DNA of 64,000 nucleotides from positions 1-64,000 of the forward strand of contig CAWHJW010000002.1 in assembly GCA_963829725.1 (NCBI GenBank), given 5' to 3'. The translations under genes and the position numbers were made by a program. The notes under the pieces are model-generated. The model did not search any database, was not told the DNA's origin, and worked only from the letters and a program-made list of their open reading frames with translations. Below, one piece after another: positions 8,986 through 18,159 of this stretch. Each line of letters starts with the position of its first letter. The stretch's first letter is position 1. The DNA is from RYN-230 sp963829725. GTDB lineage: Bacteria > Actinomycetota > Actinomycetes > Streptosporangiales > Streptosporangiaceae.

Positions 8986-10443
8986 ATGGCTGCCGGTGAG
9001 ATCCGGACTGAGCGGATGGACCCCGTCGATGTGGCGTGGCTTCACATGGACCGCCCGACGAACCTGATGGTGGTCAACACGGTGCTGTGGTTCGACGTGC
9101 CGGTTGATCAGGCGCTGGTACTGCAGGTGCTCCAGGAGCGTGTGATCTCACGGTTCCGCCGGTTCCGGCAACGGGTCGCGGACCCAGCGCTCACGCTCGT
9201 CCCATGGGCGGCGCCCGAGTGGGTTGACGATACTGGTTTCGCATTGCCCGAGCACGTGAGCCGGACACGGCTGCCGGCGCCGGGTGACCAGAAGGCATTG
9301 CAGCGGGCCGCCAGCGAGCTGGCCAGCCGGCCGCTGCGGAAGGACCGGCCATTGTGGGAAGTGCACCTGCTGGAGGGCTACGGCGACGGCGGCGCAGTGC
9401 TGCTGCGCACCCACCACGCCATCGCCGACGGCAGCGCCCTGATGCAGGTCCTGCTGTCGCTGACCGATCCGCTGGATGCCGGTGAGCACACGGGCGTGCT
9501 GCCGGTGCACGACGACACCGCCGGCCCGCCGCTGCTGCCGGGGCCAGGCGAGCGCACTGCCGAGCGGGCGCTAGCGGCGGCGACGCGGGCGACGTCGGCC
9601 GCCGGTGATCTCAGCGCGGCGTTGCGTGCCTCGCTCACCGACCCCCGCAAGGCAGCCGAACTAGCCTGCCTCGCCCGCTCCGACGCGGCCATGCTGCGCA
9701 AGCTCGCCTTCGGGCTCACCGCAGGCCGCAACCGGCTGCAGGGCCCGCTCGTGCCCGGCAAACAGCGGACCTGGACCCGGCCGGTGCCAGTCGAGGCAGT
9801 CAAAGCCGCAGGCGCGGCGACCGGAAGCACCGTCAATGATCTGCTGATGGCCGCCATCACCTCGGCGCTACGCCGCTACCTCCTCGAGCACGACGCGCCG
9901 GCAGAAGAGGTGCTCGTCATCGTGCCGGTCAACCTGCGCCCCGCCGGCGCATCGCTGCCCGCAGGGCTCGGCAACGAGTTCGGGCTCGTCTTCGTTCCCC
10001 TGCCCACGGGGGAGCCGGACCCGGGCAGCCGGCAAGCCCGCGTCAAGGTGGTGATGGACCAGATCAAGACCAGCCGGGAAGGCGTCTTCGTCCACGCCAT
10101 GCTCGAGCTGATGGGCCAGATCCCGGCCGCCGCGCAGAACGCCTGGATCGACGCGTTCGCCGGCAAGGCCACCGCCATCATCACCAACATCAGCGGCCCG
10201 CACCACCGGGTACAGATCGCCGGGACACCGGTCACGGGCATGCTGGGCTGGGTGCCCGTCACCGGCCCGCTGGGCCTCGGGCTCAGCATCTTCAGCTACG
10301 CCGGGCAGCTGCGGATCGGCCTGGCAAGCGACGCACACCTCCTGCCCGACCACGACCACCTCCTGGGCCTGCTCAACGACGAGGTGAGCGCCCTGGACAC
10401 GCCGACGTCATCCTCCGGCCCACCCGAGACACCAGGGAGCTGA
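8986..10443 (+). CDS. Wax ester synthase/diacylglycerol acyltransferase (WS/DGAT family)
   Basis: 485 residues. The N-terminal condensation-like domain opens with MDPVDVAWLHMDRP and holds the catalytic HHAIADG (HHxxxDG, about residue 145). The C-terminal domain has VNDLLMAAITSALR, VIVPVNLRP, GNEFGLVFVPLP and TNISGPHHRV. The family transfers acyl-CoA groups to long-chain alcohols or diacylglycerol, making storage wax esters or triacylglycerol, usually at the membrane or lipid bodies. Start ATG 8986 is preceded by GGAAGG at 8975-8980. Length is normal and the frame intact, so it is likely functional cargo of this IS-rich region. Promoter sequence may come from the adjacent IS end. Confidence 0.88.
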   Translation: MAAGEIRTERMDPVDVAWLHMDRPTNLMVVNTVLWFDVPVDQALVLQVLQERVISRFRRFRQRVADPALTLVPWAAPEWVDDTGFALPEHVSRTRLPAPGDQKALQRAASELASRPLRKDRPLWEVHLLEGYGDGGAVLLRTHHAIADGSALMQVLLSLTDPLDAGEHTGVLPVHDDTAGPPLLPGPGERTAERALAAATRATSAAGDLSAALRASLTDPRKAAELACLARSDAAMLRKLAFGLTAGRNRLQGPLVPGKQRTWTRPVPVEAVKAAGAATGSTVNDLLMAAITSALRRYLLEHDAPAEEVLVIVPVNLRPAGASLPAGLGNEFGLVFVPLPTGEPDPGSRQARVKVVMDQIKTSREGVFVHAMLELMGQIPAAAQNAWIDAFAGKATAIITNISGPHHRVQIAGTPVTGMLGWVPVTGPLGLGLSIFSYAGQLRIGLASDAHLLPDHDHLLGLLNDEVSALDTPTSSSGPPETPGS

Positions 10444-10524
10444 TATGCCCGGCACCGAGGTGCCGAGGTGACCCCCTGAACATGGGCGTGCTCCCGGCGC
10501 GCATGTCCACTTTGAGGTGGCTAC

Positions 10525-12222
10525 CCACTGCCCTTAACTTCCGGGACTTCTACGGCCGAGTGTCCGGTTTTTAGCGTTGTGTTACGGGTGGGTCACGATT
10601 GCTGCTGGCGCTCCGGTACGGCCGTGAACGCGGCGAGGCCCCTGCTATGACGTTGGGTGTCGAATCCAGGAGCCAGTCACAGGAGCCTCGTGCCTGCGAA
10701 TTTTGCCATGACCGTCGCTGTCCCGTCCACTCCCGGCGATGATGCGGGCCCGCCGGAGGCGGGCCTGGCTGCCCGGGTCGCTGTCGGGCCGGGCGCGTGG
10801 GAGGACGAGGAATGGCTGGCCGGCCTGCGCCGGGAGAGCCTGGTCGAATCGCTGCTGGCCGGCGGGACGATCGCCGCGGCGGCCGCGGCGGAGCATGCGC
10901 ACAGGCAGGAGCGGGCACTGAACGCCGAGGCCACGGCCCTGTGCCTGGTCACCGGGGCGCTGTTCCCGGCCCTCGGCTACGACGCGGTCCTCGCCCTGGT
11001 CTTCGATATGCCGGGCCTGCCGGCCAGGCCCGGCACCCCGGTGCCGGCCGGCCCGGCCTACTCGAAGGCCCGGGCCCGGCACGGGGCGGCCCCGGCCCGC
11101 GCCATGTTCGCGCACGACGCGGCCCGCGACGACATTCCCGCAGGCCAGGACGGCACCGCGTTCGGCCTGGAGATCACCCAGATCGACGGCACCACCCTGG
11201 AACTGTTCAATGACCCGCTGCTCGCGGAGGAATTCGGGATTCCCTCTCCCGGCGCGAAGCCGCTGCTGCGCCTCGTGGGGCTGCTGCACTCCGGCACCCG
11301 CCGGTGGAAGGCCGCCGTCATCGGCCGCTACCTGGATGGGGAGAACGCCCTGGCCGACGGGCTGCAGGACGCGTTCGGCCCCGGCCAGCTGAACCTCGCC
11401 GACCGCGGCTTCTTCTCCATGGACCGCTGGATCCGGTTCTCGAGCGCCGGCGCCCACCTGCTGTGGCGCGTCAAGAACGGCGCGAAGTCCGTCCCGTTCA
11501 AGACCCTCAAGGTGCTGAAAGACGGCTCGGAACTCGTGCTGCTGCGCGAGAGCAACGGCATGCGCGCCCGCCGCCGCAAGGCCGCCGGCGACCCCGCCCT
11601 CCCGTCCCTGCAGGACACCGCCGCGCGGCTGGTCTGCTTCACCGTGCTGACCCGCACCCGCGGCGGCCGCGCGAAAACCACCCAGATCCGGCTGCTCACC
11701 ACGCTGCTGAACCCGGACCTCTATCCCGCCGCCGGGCTCGCCGCCCTGTACCAGAAAAGATGGCTGATAGAAGTCGCGTTCCTTCACCTGAAGAGGACCG
11801 TCCGCGGCGCCGGCCGCGTCCTGCGCGGCCGCTCCGCCGCCCTCGTCCGCCAGGAAGCCTGGGCGCTGCTGCTCGCCCACAACATCATCGCCGGGCTCGC
11901 TGCCCGCGCCGCCGCTGCCGCCGGCCTGGCCCCCGGCCAGATCTGCTTCACCGCCGTGCTGTCCCTCGCCCGCGCCGCTGTCACCTCAGACACCTGCTGC
12001 CCGCACTGCCACAAGCGCCCGGCCAGCGGAAACGACCCGGCAGCCGGACTCGGCACCGCGATCCTCGCGCTCCCGCCCGGACGCGCAGACCGCCAGCGGA
12101 CCTCCGGCCGCACCGCCGCCGAACGACAGAAATGGATCAGCGAACCAGCCGAGTACACCCTCACCATCATCCCGTCAAATCTCCCGAAAACAGACGTAAG
12201 TCCCGGAAGTTAAGGGCAGTGG
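10525..12222 (+). mobile_element. Complete IS4-type insertion sequence with target duplication
   Basis: Perfect 24-bp terminal inverted repeats (10525-10548 and 12199-12222; outer bases ccactgccctta) are flanked by an 8-bp direct repeat gtggctac (10517-10524 and 12223-12230). One intact transposase fills it. Perfect ends plus an intact duplication indicate a recent insertion, in contrast to the decayed elements around it. If the repeat is counted as 25 bp, the duplication shortens accordingly. Confidence 0.92.
10690..12213 (+). CDS. IS4-family DDE transposase
   Basis: About 507 residues. N-terminal: WEDEEWLAGLRRESLVESLL and a region with YSKARARHG. The catalytic domain has first Asp in TQIDGTTLELF, second Asp in NLADRGFFSMDRW, and the Y-x2-R-W-x2-E signature YQKRWLIEVAFLHLKR with the third acidic residue. 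The C-terminus carries CCPHCHKRP, possibly metal-binding. Start GTG 10690 has AGGAG four bases upstream; an in-frame alternative GTG is at 10657. The coding region ends inside the right inverted repeat. No defects are seen, so it is probably active. Confidence 0.9.
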   Translation: MPANFAMTVAVPSTPGDDAGPPEAGLAARVAVGPGAWEDEEWLAGLRRESLVESLLAGGTIAAAAAAEHAHRQERALNAEATALCLVTGALFPALGYDAVLALVFDMPGLPARPGTPVPAGPAYSKARARHGAAPARAMFAHDAARDDIPAGQDGTAFGLEITQIDGTTLELFNDPLLAEEFGIPSPGAKPLLRLVGLLHSGTRRWKAAVIGRYLDGENALADGLQDAFGPGQLNLADRGFFSMDRWIRFSSAGAHLLWRVKNGAKSVPFKTLKVLKDGSELVLLRESNGMRARRRKAAGDPALPSLQDTAARLVCFTVLTRTRGGRAKTTQIRLLTTLLNPDLYPAAGLAALYQKRWLIEVAFLHLKRTVRGAGRVLRGRSAALVRQEAWALLLAHNIIAGLAARAAAAAGLAPGQICFTAVLSLARAAVTSDTCCPHCHKRPASGNDPAAGLGTAILALPPGRADRQRTSGRTAAERQKWISEPAEYTLTIIPSNLPKTDVSPGS

Positions 12223-12230
12223 GTGGCTAC

Positions 12231-12649
12231 CCTGTGGCGTTGAGCGTAGAGCGTGACCAACCCGGCGGTAGCGCCGCACACTCCCGCCGTCCGGCGCGGC
12301 CAGTGGCTCCTCGGCGCTCATCAGCTGAGGCGCGCAGATCTGGAGAATCCGCGCGGGGTAGCCAGCGCTAACGACACAGAAGCCAGTCGCCCATACTCAG
12401 CGATCCGGCGCACGAAGGCCTCGGTTCACCGGTCACGCTGTGGTTCCGGGCCGCTGGAAGGCTGACAAGCTACGACATCGATATGTGCGGGTGCTGCCCG
12501 CTTCCCTCTTCGCAGAGGCGCGCCGCCGCTACCGGAATGCGGGGGCTGGTGGCCGGGGGCGGGACGTTGGGCCCTGGCCGGATCTGCCGCGCGCCGCGGA
12601 GGATGAAGCCGCCAGGGGCGGCCAGGCGGGGAGGGAGGGCCGGACGGCG
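12231..12649. other. No recognisable gene
   Basis: The stretch between the IS4-type element and the dienelactone hydrolase contains only Arg/Gly-rich open frames. The hydrolase frame is open upstream to 12440 but that part shows no conserved sequence. Confidence 0.4.
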
Positions 12650-13396
12650 GTGGCTGAGGTGAGGATCCCGGGCCCAGGGGGGCGGCCAGCTTATCTCGCG
12701 GTGCCGGGCGGGTCAGGCCCGTGGCCTGGGGTCGTAGTCATCCACGACGCGCTGGGGATGAGCCAGGACCTGAGGAACCAGGCCGATTGGCTGGCCGGGG
12801 AGGGGTACCTGGCCGTGGCGCCGGACCTGTTCCATGACCGGGGGACGGTGCGGTGCATGATCTCGATCATGCGCGATGCGCGCGCCCGGCGTGGCGGGGT
12901 GTTCGCCGACATCGAGGCTGCGCGTGCCTGGCTGCAGGACAGGCAGGACTGCACTGGCAAGATCGGCGTGATCGGCTACTGCATGGGCGGCGGGCTGGCC
13001 CTGCTGCTCGCGCCTGATCGCGGGTTCGCGGTATCGAGCGTCAACTACGGCACCGCCTCGAAGGATGCCTGCACCGCCAGTTTCCTCACCGGGGCATGCC
13101 CCATTGTCGGAAGCTACGGCGGCCGGGACCGGTCACTGCGGGGAGCAGCGGCCCGGCTGGAGCAGGCACTGGCGGCTGCAGGGGTCGAGCACGACGTAAA
13201 GGAGTACCCGCAGGCCGGGCACGAGTTCCTCAACGACCACGAGGGCGCAGGCGACAAAGCTCCGGTCCTGTTCGCGGTCCTGGGCAAGTTCGTGCCGGGA
13301 TCCGGATACCACGAGGCATCGGCGCAAGACGCCCGCCGGCGCATCCTCGCGTTCTTCAGCACGCACCTGCACCCGCCCGGGACCGTCAGCCCCTGA
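12650..13396 (+). CDS. Dienelactone hydrolase family protein
   Basis: About 248 residues, alpha/beta-hydrolase fold. VVVIHDALGM forms the oxyanion region, IGVIGYCMGGG holds the nucleophile Cys (GxCxG elbow), GSYGGRD is the likely acid, and YPQAGHEFLND carries the catalytic His. Cys-nucleophile members hydrolyse dienelactones in chlorocatechol pathways, though many homologues act on other esters and no such pathway genes are adjacent. GTG 12650 (VAEVRIPG) is chosen because the conserved domain starts there; the frame extends upstream to 12440 without recognisable sequence. GC content and codon use match the surroundings. Confidence 0.8.
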   Translation: MAEVRIPGPGGRPAYLAVPGGSGPWPGVVVIHDALGMSQDLRNQADWLAGEGYLAVAPDLFHDRGTVRCMISIMRDARARRGGVFADIEAARAWLQDRQDCTGKIGVIGYCMGGGLALLLAPDRGFAVSSVNYGTASKDACTASFLTGACPIVGSYGGRDRSLRGAAARLEQALAAAGVEHDVKEYPQAGHEFLNDHEGAGDKAPVLFAVLGKFVPGSGYHEASAQDARRRILAFFSTHLHPPGTVSP

Positions 13397-13504
13397 CGAC
13401 AGACCCGCCAGGGTAAAGCCGGGAGGCAACTGGCGTCCGGCGTCCCGCAGGACCTGCGGACCACCTACCGTAACCAGACGCGATAACGACGAACCGCCGA
13501 TATC

Positions 13505-14140
13505 CATGTACCGCTTCAGAACTCGCCGCAGGCGCTGTGACCGGGGGTTTGCCGGATGAGCTGGTTGCGTCAGGATTGGGGCTCGTGGCTTTTCGCCTGC
13601 TCTACCTGATCGCGATCCGCGTATTCGGCTGGCTGGTGCTGCTCGGCCGCGGCCAGTCGTCCAAGGACGCGGAGATCATGGTGCTCCGCCATGAGATCAC
13701 GGTGCTCCAGCGCCAGGTCACCCGGCCTAAGCCGGACTGGGCCGACCGGGCGGTCCTAACCGCGCTCGCCCGGCAGCTGCCAGCCGTGCTGCGCGCGCAC
13801 CGGCTCGTCACGCCGGGCACGCTACTGGCCTGGCACCGCCGCCTGATCACACGCAAGTGGACGTAGCCGAACCAGCCAGGCCGCCCGAAAACCAGCCAGG
13901 AGATCTGCGACCTAGTGCTACGACTGGCCCGAGAAAACCCAGCCTGGGGATACCGCAGAGTGCACGGCGAGCTGTCCCGGCTCGGTCACCAGGTCAGCGA
14001 AGCGACCGTGCGGCGGATCTTGCGCGCCCGGCGGCGCGGACCGGCCCCGCGGAACGTCGACACCTCTTGGCGGGCCTTCCTGCGCACTCAGGCTGGCGGC
14101 TTGCTGTCCTGTGATTTCTTCCAGGTGGACACACGTTGGT
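13505..14140 (+). mobile_element. Truncated insertion sequence, same family as 16291-17490
   Basis: The left end tgtaccgcttcagaactcgc (from 13507) matches the ends of the element at 16291-17490. The right part, beyond the first catalytic Asp, is missing, and sequence changes at about 14135, close to the ftsZ stop. Confidence 0.7.
13537..14130 (+). pseudogene. Integrase-core transposase with internal stop and 3' deletion
   Basis: Helix-turn-helix part: KDAEIMVLRHEITVLQRQVT. The frame meets TAG at 13864-13866, directly after LITRKWT. Downstream in the same frame the protein continues through RPKTSQEICDLVLRLARENP, WGYRRVHGEL and SCDFFQVDT. The sibling copy at 17 kb has Tyr at the stop position, so this is a TAC-to-TAG nonsense change. 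Homology ends after the first catalytic Asp. Inactive. Confidence 0.75.
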
Positions 14141-14200
14141 GTGCCCTGGACAGTCACCGGCACATCATGACGCCGACGGATCCCGAGCGCCGGGGGTCGC

Positions 14201-15607
14201 TCATTTGAGGAAGTCGGGCACGTCCAGCTCAGGGTCCTCTTCGAATACAACGCTGGGGCGGCGTGTGGTGGCGGCGTCGAACACCCGGGCCGCCGTTGCC
14301 GTGTCTGGGCGCGCCCGCGGCGGTTCCTGGGCCGCCCGCGACGGTTCCTGGGCCCGTCCCGCTGCCGCGGCGGGCTGCACGCCGGAACGGTCAGCCGTGC
14401 TGCCTGCCGCCGCCCCGTCAGCCGTCACCGCGATCTGGGGGCCGGTGGCCCCGGTGTCCGCGGAGACTGTGGAGGCTGCGGCGCCTCCCGTGACCGCGCC
14501 CGCCAGCGGGCCAGCCGCCTGGCCAGCGCCCGTCACCGGCCCGTTGCTGGCCGGAGGCTCGGTGCCGTCCGGAAAGGGGCTGGGCCGGAACGCGGCACCA
14601 CTGGTACCCGCGACCGCGGTCTGCCCGGCGCCAGGCCGGGCCGGCGGGGCGTGCCGGTTGTTCGCCTCGTCGAGTCCAGCTGCGATGACCGTGACCCGCA
14701 CCTCATCGCCGAGCGCATCGTCGATTACCGCGCCGAAGATGATGTTGGCCTCGGGTGCCGCCGAGTTAGAGACGAGCTGGGCGGACTCGTTGATCTCGAG
14801 CAGGCCGAGGTCGCTGCCACCCTGGATGGACAGCAGCACCCCGTGGGCCCCGTCGATGCTCGCCTCCAGCAGGGGACTGGAGATGGCCACCTCGGCGGCG
14901 GCCACCGACCGGTCATTGCCGCGGGCCGAGCCGATCCCCATCAGTGCGGAGCCCGCGCCCGACATGACCGACTTCACATCCGCGAAGTCCAGGTTGATCA
15001 GGCCGGGGGTGGTGATCAGGTCGGTGATTCCCTGAACACCGGACAGCAGCACCTGGTCGGCCGCCTTGAACGCGTCAAGCACGCTGACCTGGCGGTCGGA
15101 CATGGAAAGCAGCCGGTCGTTCGGGATCACGATCAGGGTGTCCACCTCGCCCCGCAGCCGCGCGATGCCCAGCTCGGCCTGGGATGCCCGGCGCTTGCCC
15201 TCGAAACCGAACGGGCGGGTGACCACACCGATCGTGAGCGCACCAAGCGACCTGGCCACGTCCGCGACGACCGGTGCTCCCCCCGTCCCCGTCCCGCCGC
15301 CTTCGCCCGCGGTGACGAAGACCATGTCCGCGCCCTTGAGAACCTCTTCGATCTCCTCGCGGTGGTCTTCCGCCGTGCGGTTGCCGACCTCGGGGTTGGC
15401 GCCCGCGCCGAGCCCGCGGGTGAGCTCGCGCCCGACATCGAGCTTGACGTCCGCGTCGCTCATGAGCAGTGCCTGCGCGTCCGTGTTGATCGCGATGAAC
15501 TCAACGCCCTTGAGCCCCTCTTCGATCATCCGGTTCACGGCATTGACGCCGCCCCCTCCGATACCGACGACCTTGATGACCGCCAAATAGTTCTGCGGTG
15601 CTGCCAC
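14201..15607 (-). CDS. ftsZ: Cell division GTPase FtsZ, complete copy outside a division cluster
   Basis: 468 residues. GTP-binding: VVGIGGGGVNAVNRM (10-25), tubulin signature GGGTGTGGAP (about 106-115), T7 loop NLDFADVKSVM. After a globular domain of about 315 residues comes an Ala/Pro/Gly-rich linker and the conserved tail LDVPDFLK, which binds membrane tethers. FtsZ polymerises into the Z-ring at division septa. The start is GTG 15607. All key residues are present, so the product looks functional. Its neighbours are IS remnants rather than ftsQ, ftsW or sepF, and it lies inside the tRNA-bounded region, so it may be a second copy or a transferred one. Confidence 0.93.
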   Translation of the reverse strand: MAAPQNYLAVIKVVGIGGGGVNAVNRMIEEGLKGVEFIAINTDAQALLMSDADVKLDVGRELTRGLGAGANPEVGNRTAEDHREEIEEVLKGADMVFVTAGEGGGTGTGGAPVVADVARSLGALTIGVVTRPFGFEGKRRASQAELGIARLRGEVDTLIVIPNDRLLSMSDRQVSVLDAFKAADQVLLSGVQGITDLITTPGLINLDFADVKSVMSGAGSALMGIGSARGNDRSVAAAEVAISSPLLEASIDGAHGVLLSIQGGSDLGLLEINESAQLVSNSAAPEANIIFGAVIDDALGDEVRVTVIAAGLDEANNRHAPPARPGAGQTAVAGTSGAAFRPSPFPDGTEPPASNGPVTGAGQAAGPLAGAVTGGAAASTVSADTGATGPQIAVTADGAAAGSTADRSGVQPAAAAGRAQEPSRAAQEPPRARPDTATAARVFDAATTRRPSVVFEEDPELDVPDFLK

Positions 15608-16099
15608 GAGGAGAGCCCTTTCCGCTCGTTCGCCGCGATTCCCAGTAGGTCAAACCCTCACTCTCGACTTGAGATTTAGAGTTGTGCTACGCTGGCGACA
15701 AATACGGACAGTCATTGATACGGACAGTAGGTTCGCCCGGGATCAGGATCAACTCGCCACGCGCGCGAACTCAGGCGAATACGAGAAGTGTTCGGAGCAT
15801 TACTTGGGCAGTAGCCCTGGCAGGGTGAGGATGCCGGCGTAGGAAATCCGGACAGCCATCGCTCTGTACGTCGCTGGCGGGGAGAGCAGGCCGGGGTTCC
15901 CCTGAAAGCGTGGACACTTTCGATTGGCTGATCTTGCCTTGGTCCCGCTTCTGTTAACCGCCATGTAACCGCTGGAGCGCAGGCAGTGTCCAGGTGGAGC
16001 CCCCCGCAGGCGGTGCCGTCAGGCAGCCGCCTGCGGAGGAACGACCTGGACGCAGCCGAGCACCGGCGAATACTCAGGAGCGGAGAAGCGGGACGCATG
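15608..16099. promoter_or_regulatory. ftsZ upstream region; otherwise no gene
   Basis: On the minus strand, just upstream of ftsZ, come a partly symmetrical AT-richer stretch (about 15655-15685: aactctaaatctcaagtcg) and then gggtttgacc. AT-richer DNA with dyad symmetry is typical of the ftsQ-ftsZ gap in actinobacteria, suggesting ftsZ moved with its own promoter. No ftsQ coding remains are found. From about 15720 to 16099 only non-conserved open frames exist. Confidence 0.4.
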
Positions 16100-16290
16100 T
16101 CAGGCCGCCTCCCCGGCCTGGAGGGTTTTCTCGTAGTCCGCCGGTGACATCATCTGCAGCGCCGAGTGCCGCCGACAGTGGTTGTAGTTCTCGATCCAGG
16201 CGGAGACCCGGGCCCGGGCTGCGGCCCTGGTCGCGAAGTGCTCCAGGGCGCGCAGCTCAAATTCCAGGGTCGAATGCCAGGACTCGATGA
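16100..16290 (-). pseudogene. IS3-family OrfB transposase, C-terminal fragment
   Basis: The translation contains ESWHSTLEFELRALEHFA, WIENYNHCRRHSAL and MMSPADYEKTLQAGEAA, ending TGA at 16100-16102: the end of an IS3 OrfB including the last catalytic Glu region. The fragment stops exactly at 16290, where another element is inserted, so the upstream part was separated or lost through that insertion. Confidence 0.75.
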
Positions 16291-17490
16291 CCTGTACCGC
16301 TTCAAAACTCGTCGATTACTGCCTGACCAGCGGGTTCGCGGAGTCGTTCATGCGGCTCTGTAATACTCGTTGATGAGGCCGCCGAGTACCTTCCGGACCT
16401 GGACGGGTGCGCCGGGCACCATGATGGCCGGCGTGTCGTGGTCGGGCGGTCGTTGCTGGCGGGACTGGTGCGGGCGGTGGCCGTTGTAATGGCTGGTGAA
16501 CTCGCTGAGGACTGATCGCAGGTGCCGTTCGCCGTAGATCAGCATCCGGTCGGTGCACTCGGACCGTACGGTGCGCACCCACCGCTCGGCATAGCAATTG
16601 GCTCGGGGCGTCTGCGGTGGAATCTTCACGATCTTCACGTCTTCGCTCCCAAGGATCTCGTCGAAGGCGCTGGTGAACTTGGCGTCACGGTCACGGATGA
16701 AGAGGCGGAACGCGTTGATCCGGTCACCGAGGTCCATCACGAAGTTGCGGGCCTGCTGCTCTGTCCAGGAGCCGTCCGGGTTCGCGGTGACCCCGAGGAT
16801 GTGCACACGCCGGGTCGCCACTTCCATGACGAACAGCCCGTATAGGCGTTTGAGGAAGATCGTGTCCACGTGGAAAAAATCGTAGGCTAGCAGGCCGTCG
16901 GCCTGAGTGCGCAGGAAGGCCCGCCAAGAGGTGCCGACGTTCCGCGGGGCCGGTCCGCGCCGGCGGCGGCGCAGGATCCGCCGCACGGTCGCCGCGCTGA
17001 TGTGGTGGCCGAGACGAGCCAGTTCGCCGTGCACCCTGCGGTACCCCCAGGCAGGGTTCTCCCGCGCGAGCCGCAGCACCAAGTCCTGGATCTCCCGGCT
17101 GGCCGCAGGACGTCCGGGCCGGTTGGGATAGGTCCATGAACTCGCGACCAGGCGGCGGTGCCAGCCCAGCAGCGTCCCTGGCGTGACGAGCCGGTGACAC
17201 CGGAGCGCCCGCTGGAAGCAGCCGGGCCAGCGCAGTCAGGACTGCCCGGTCGGCCCAGTCCAGCTTCGGCCGGGTGACCTGGCGCTGGAGCACCGTGATC
17301 TCATGGCGGAGCACCATGATCTCCGCGTCCTTGGACGTCTGCCCGTGGCCCAGCAGCACCAGCCAGCCGAACACACGGATCACGATCAGGTACAGCAAGC
17401 GAAGGGTCATGAACCGCGATCCTGGCGCATGCGTCTACTCAACCAAGCCGCAGGTCACAGTGCACACGCGGAGTTCTAGAGCGGTACAGG
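16291..17490 (-). mobile_element. Insertion sequence (1.2 kb) with integrase-core transposase
   Basis: The two ends share inverted CCTGTACCGC (16291-16300 and, reversed, 17481-17490) and further partial matches (gaactc/aaactc). One frameshifted transposase lies between them. It abuts an IS3 remnant on one side and a truncated M20 peptidase on the other. No target duplication is seen, which suggests later rearrangement. Confidence 0.75.
16348..17410 (-). pseudogene. Integrase-core transposase, frameshifted
   Basis: The N-terminal part from ATG 17410 reads LLYLIVIRVFGWLVLL, EIMVLRHEITVLQRQVT and ALARLLPA. At about 17215-17225 the frame slips by one base, and the rest continues in another frame: WGYRRVHGELARLG, catalytic Asp in LAYDFFHVD, Asp in FIRDRDAKFTS, Glu in NCYAERWVRTVR, ending GGLINEYYRAA. 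The homologous copy at 13.5 kb is continuous across this point, so the shift is a defect or sequence error rather than programmed frameshifting. Confidence 0.75.
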
Positions 17491-18159
17491 GGCGTGAGCG
17501 GGGAGTTCGTCATCATCGGCGAGCACAGCGGATTGCGGATCGTGACCGACTCCAAGGGCATGATCACCGCGACCCTGCGCGCGGTTGGCCACAGCGGCCA
17601 CAGCGCGTACCCATGGCGCGGCGACAATGCCCTGATCAAGTTGCAGGCCAGCCTGGCCAACCTGCTGGCCGCCTACCCCGTCGCCAGCGAAGAGGCCTGG
17701 CGGACCACCGTCAACCTCGCCCGGATCCAGACCCCCAACCAGGCCTGCAACCAGATCCCGGCCCTGGCGGAGGCATGGATTGACATCCGCTTCCCCCCCG
17801 AAGATACCGACCTGAACGGCAAGAGCGCTGCGGAGATAGCCGCATACCTGGCGTCCTTCTGCGAACCCGGCGTCACCCCGGTGATCAATCATGCTGACCC
17901 GCCGCACCACGCCGACCAGCACCGCCCAGAGATACGCAGCCTCCAGCAAGCCGTGGAAAACCAGGGGTACCGCGCCGATTTCCTGCGCAAGCATGGTGCC
18001 GCAGACGGACGTTTTTACTATCAGCGGGGCACTGACGCCGTCATTTTCGGCGTCGGCGGCGACGGCCTGCACAGCCCCGACGAGTACGCCGACACCACCA
18101 CCATCGCTCCGTACCACCGGGCGCTCAAGGAGTTCCTCAACAATCCGACCGGCCGGTAG
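17491..18159 (+). pseudogene. M20-family metallopeptidase, N-terminal part removed by IS
   Basis: The frame begins at the IS boundary with the end of the first catalytic half (EFVIIGEHSGLRIVTDSKG). The dimerisation domain follows (ATLRAVGHSGHSAYPWRG with the conserved His), then the second catalytic half with HGAADGRFYY and GDGLHSPDEYAD, which carries the last metal-ligand His. The N-terminal HxD motif and other zinc ligands are absent, so it cannot be active. Family members are zinc-dependent carboxypeptidases or acyl-amino-acid hydrolases. Confidence 0.75.

Noticed and set aside
13864..13866. Recoded TAG codon in a transposase
   Set aside because: The copy is also 3'-truncated and the sibling has Tyr here; simple nonsense decay explains it.
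15712..16098. Minus-strand open frame upstream of ftsZ as a gene
   Set aside because: Its translation is Ser/Arg/Pro-rich without motifs and has no ribosome site; no ftsQ similarity.
16724..17410. Programmed frameshifting in the 17-kb transposase
   Set aside because: The sibling copy at 13.5 kb is continuous at the same place, and no slippery heptamer typical of IS3 elements is visible.
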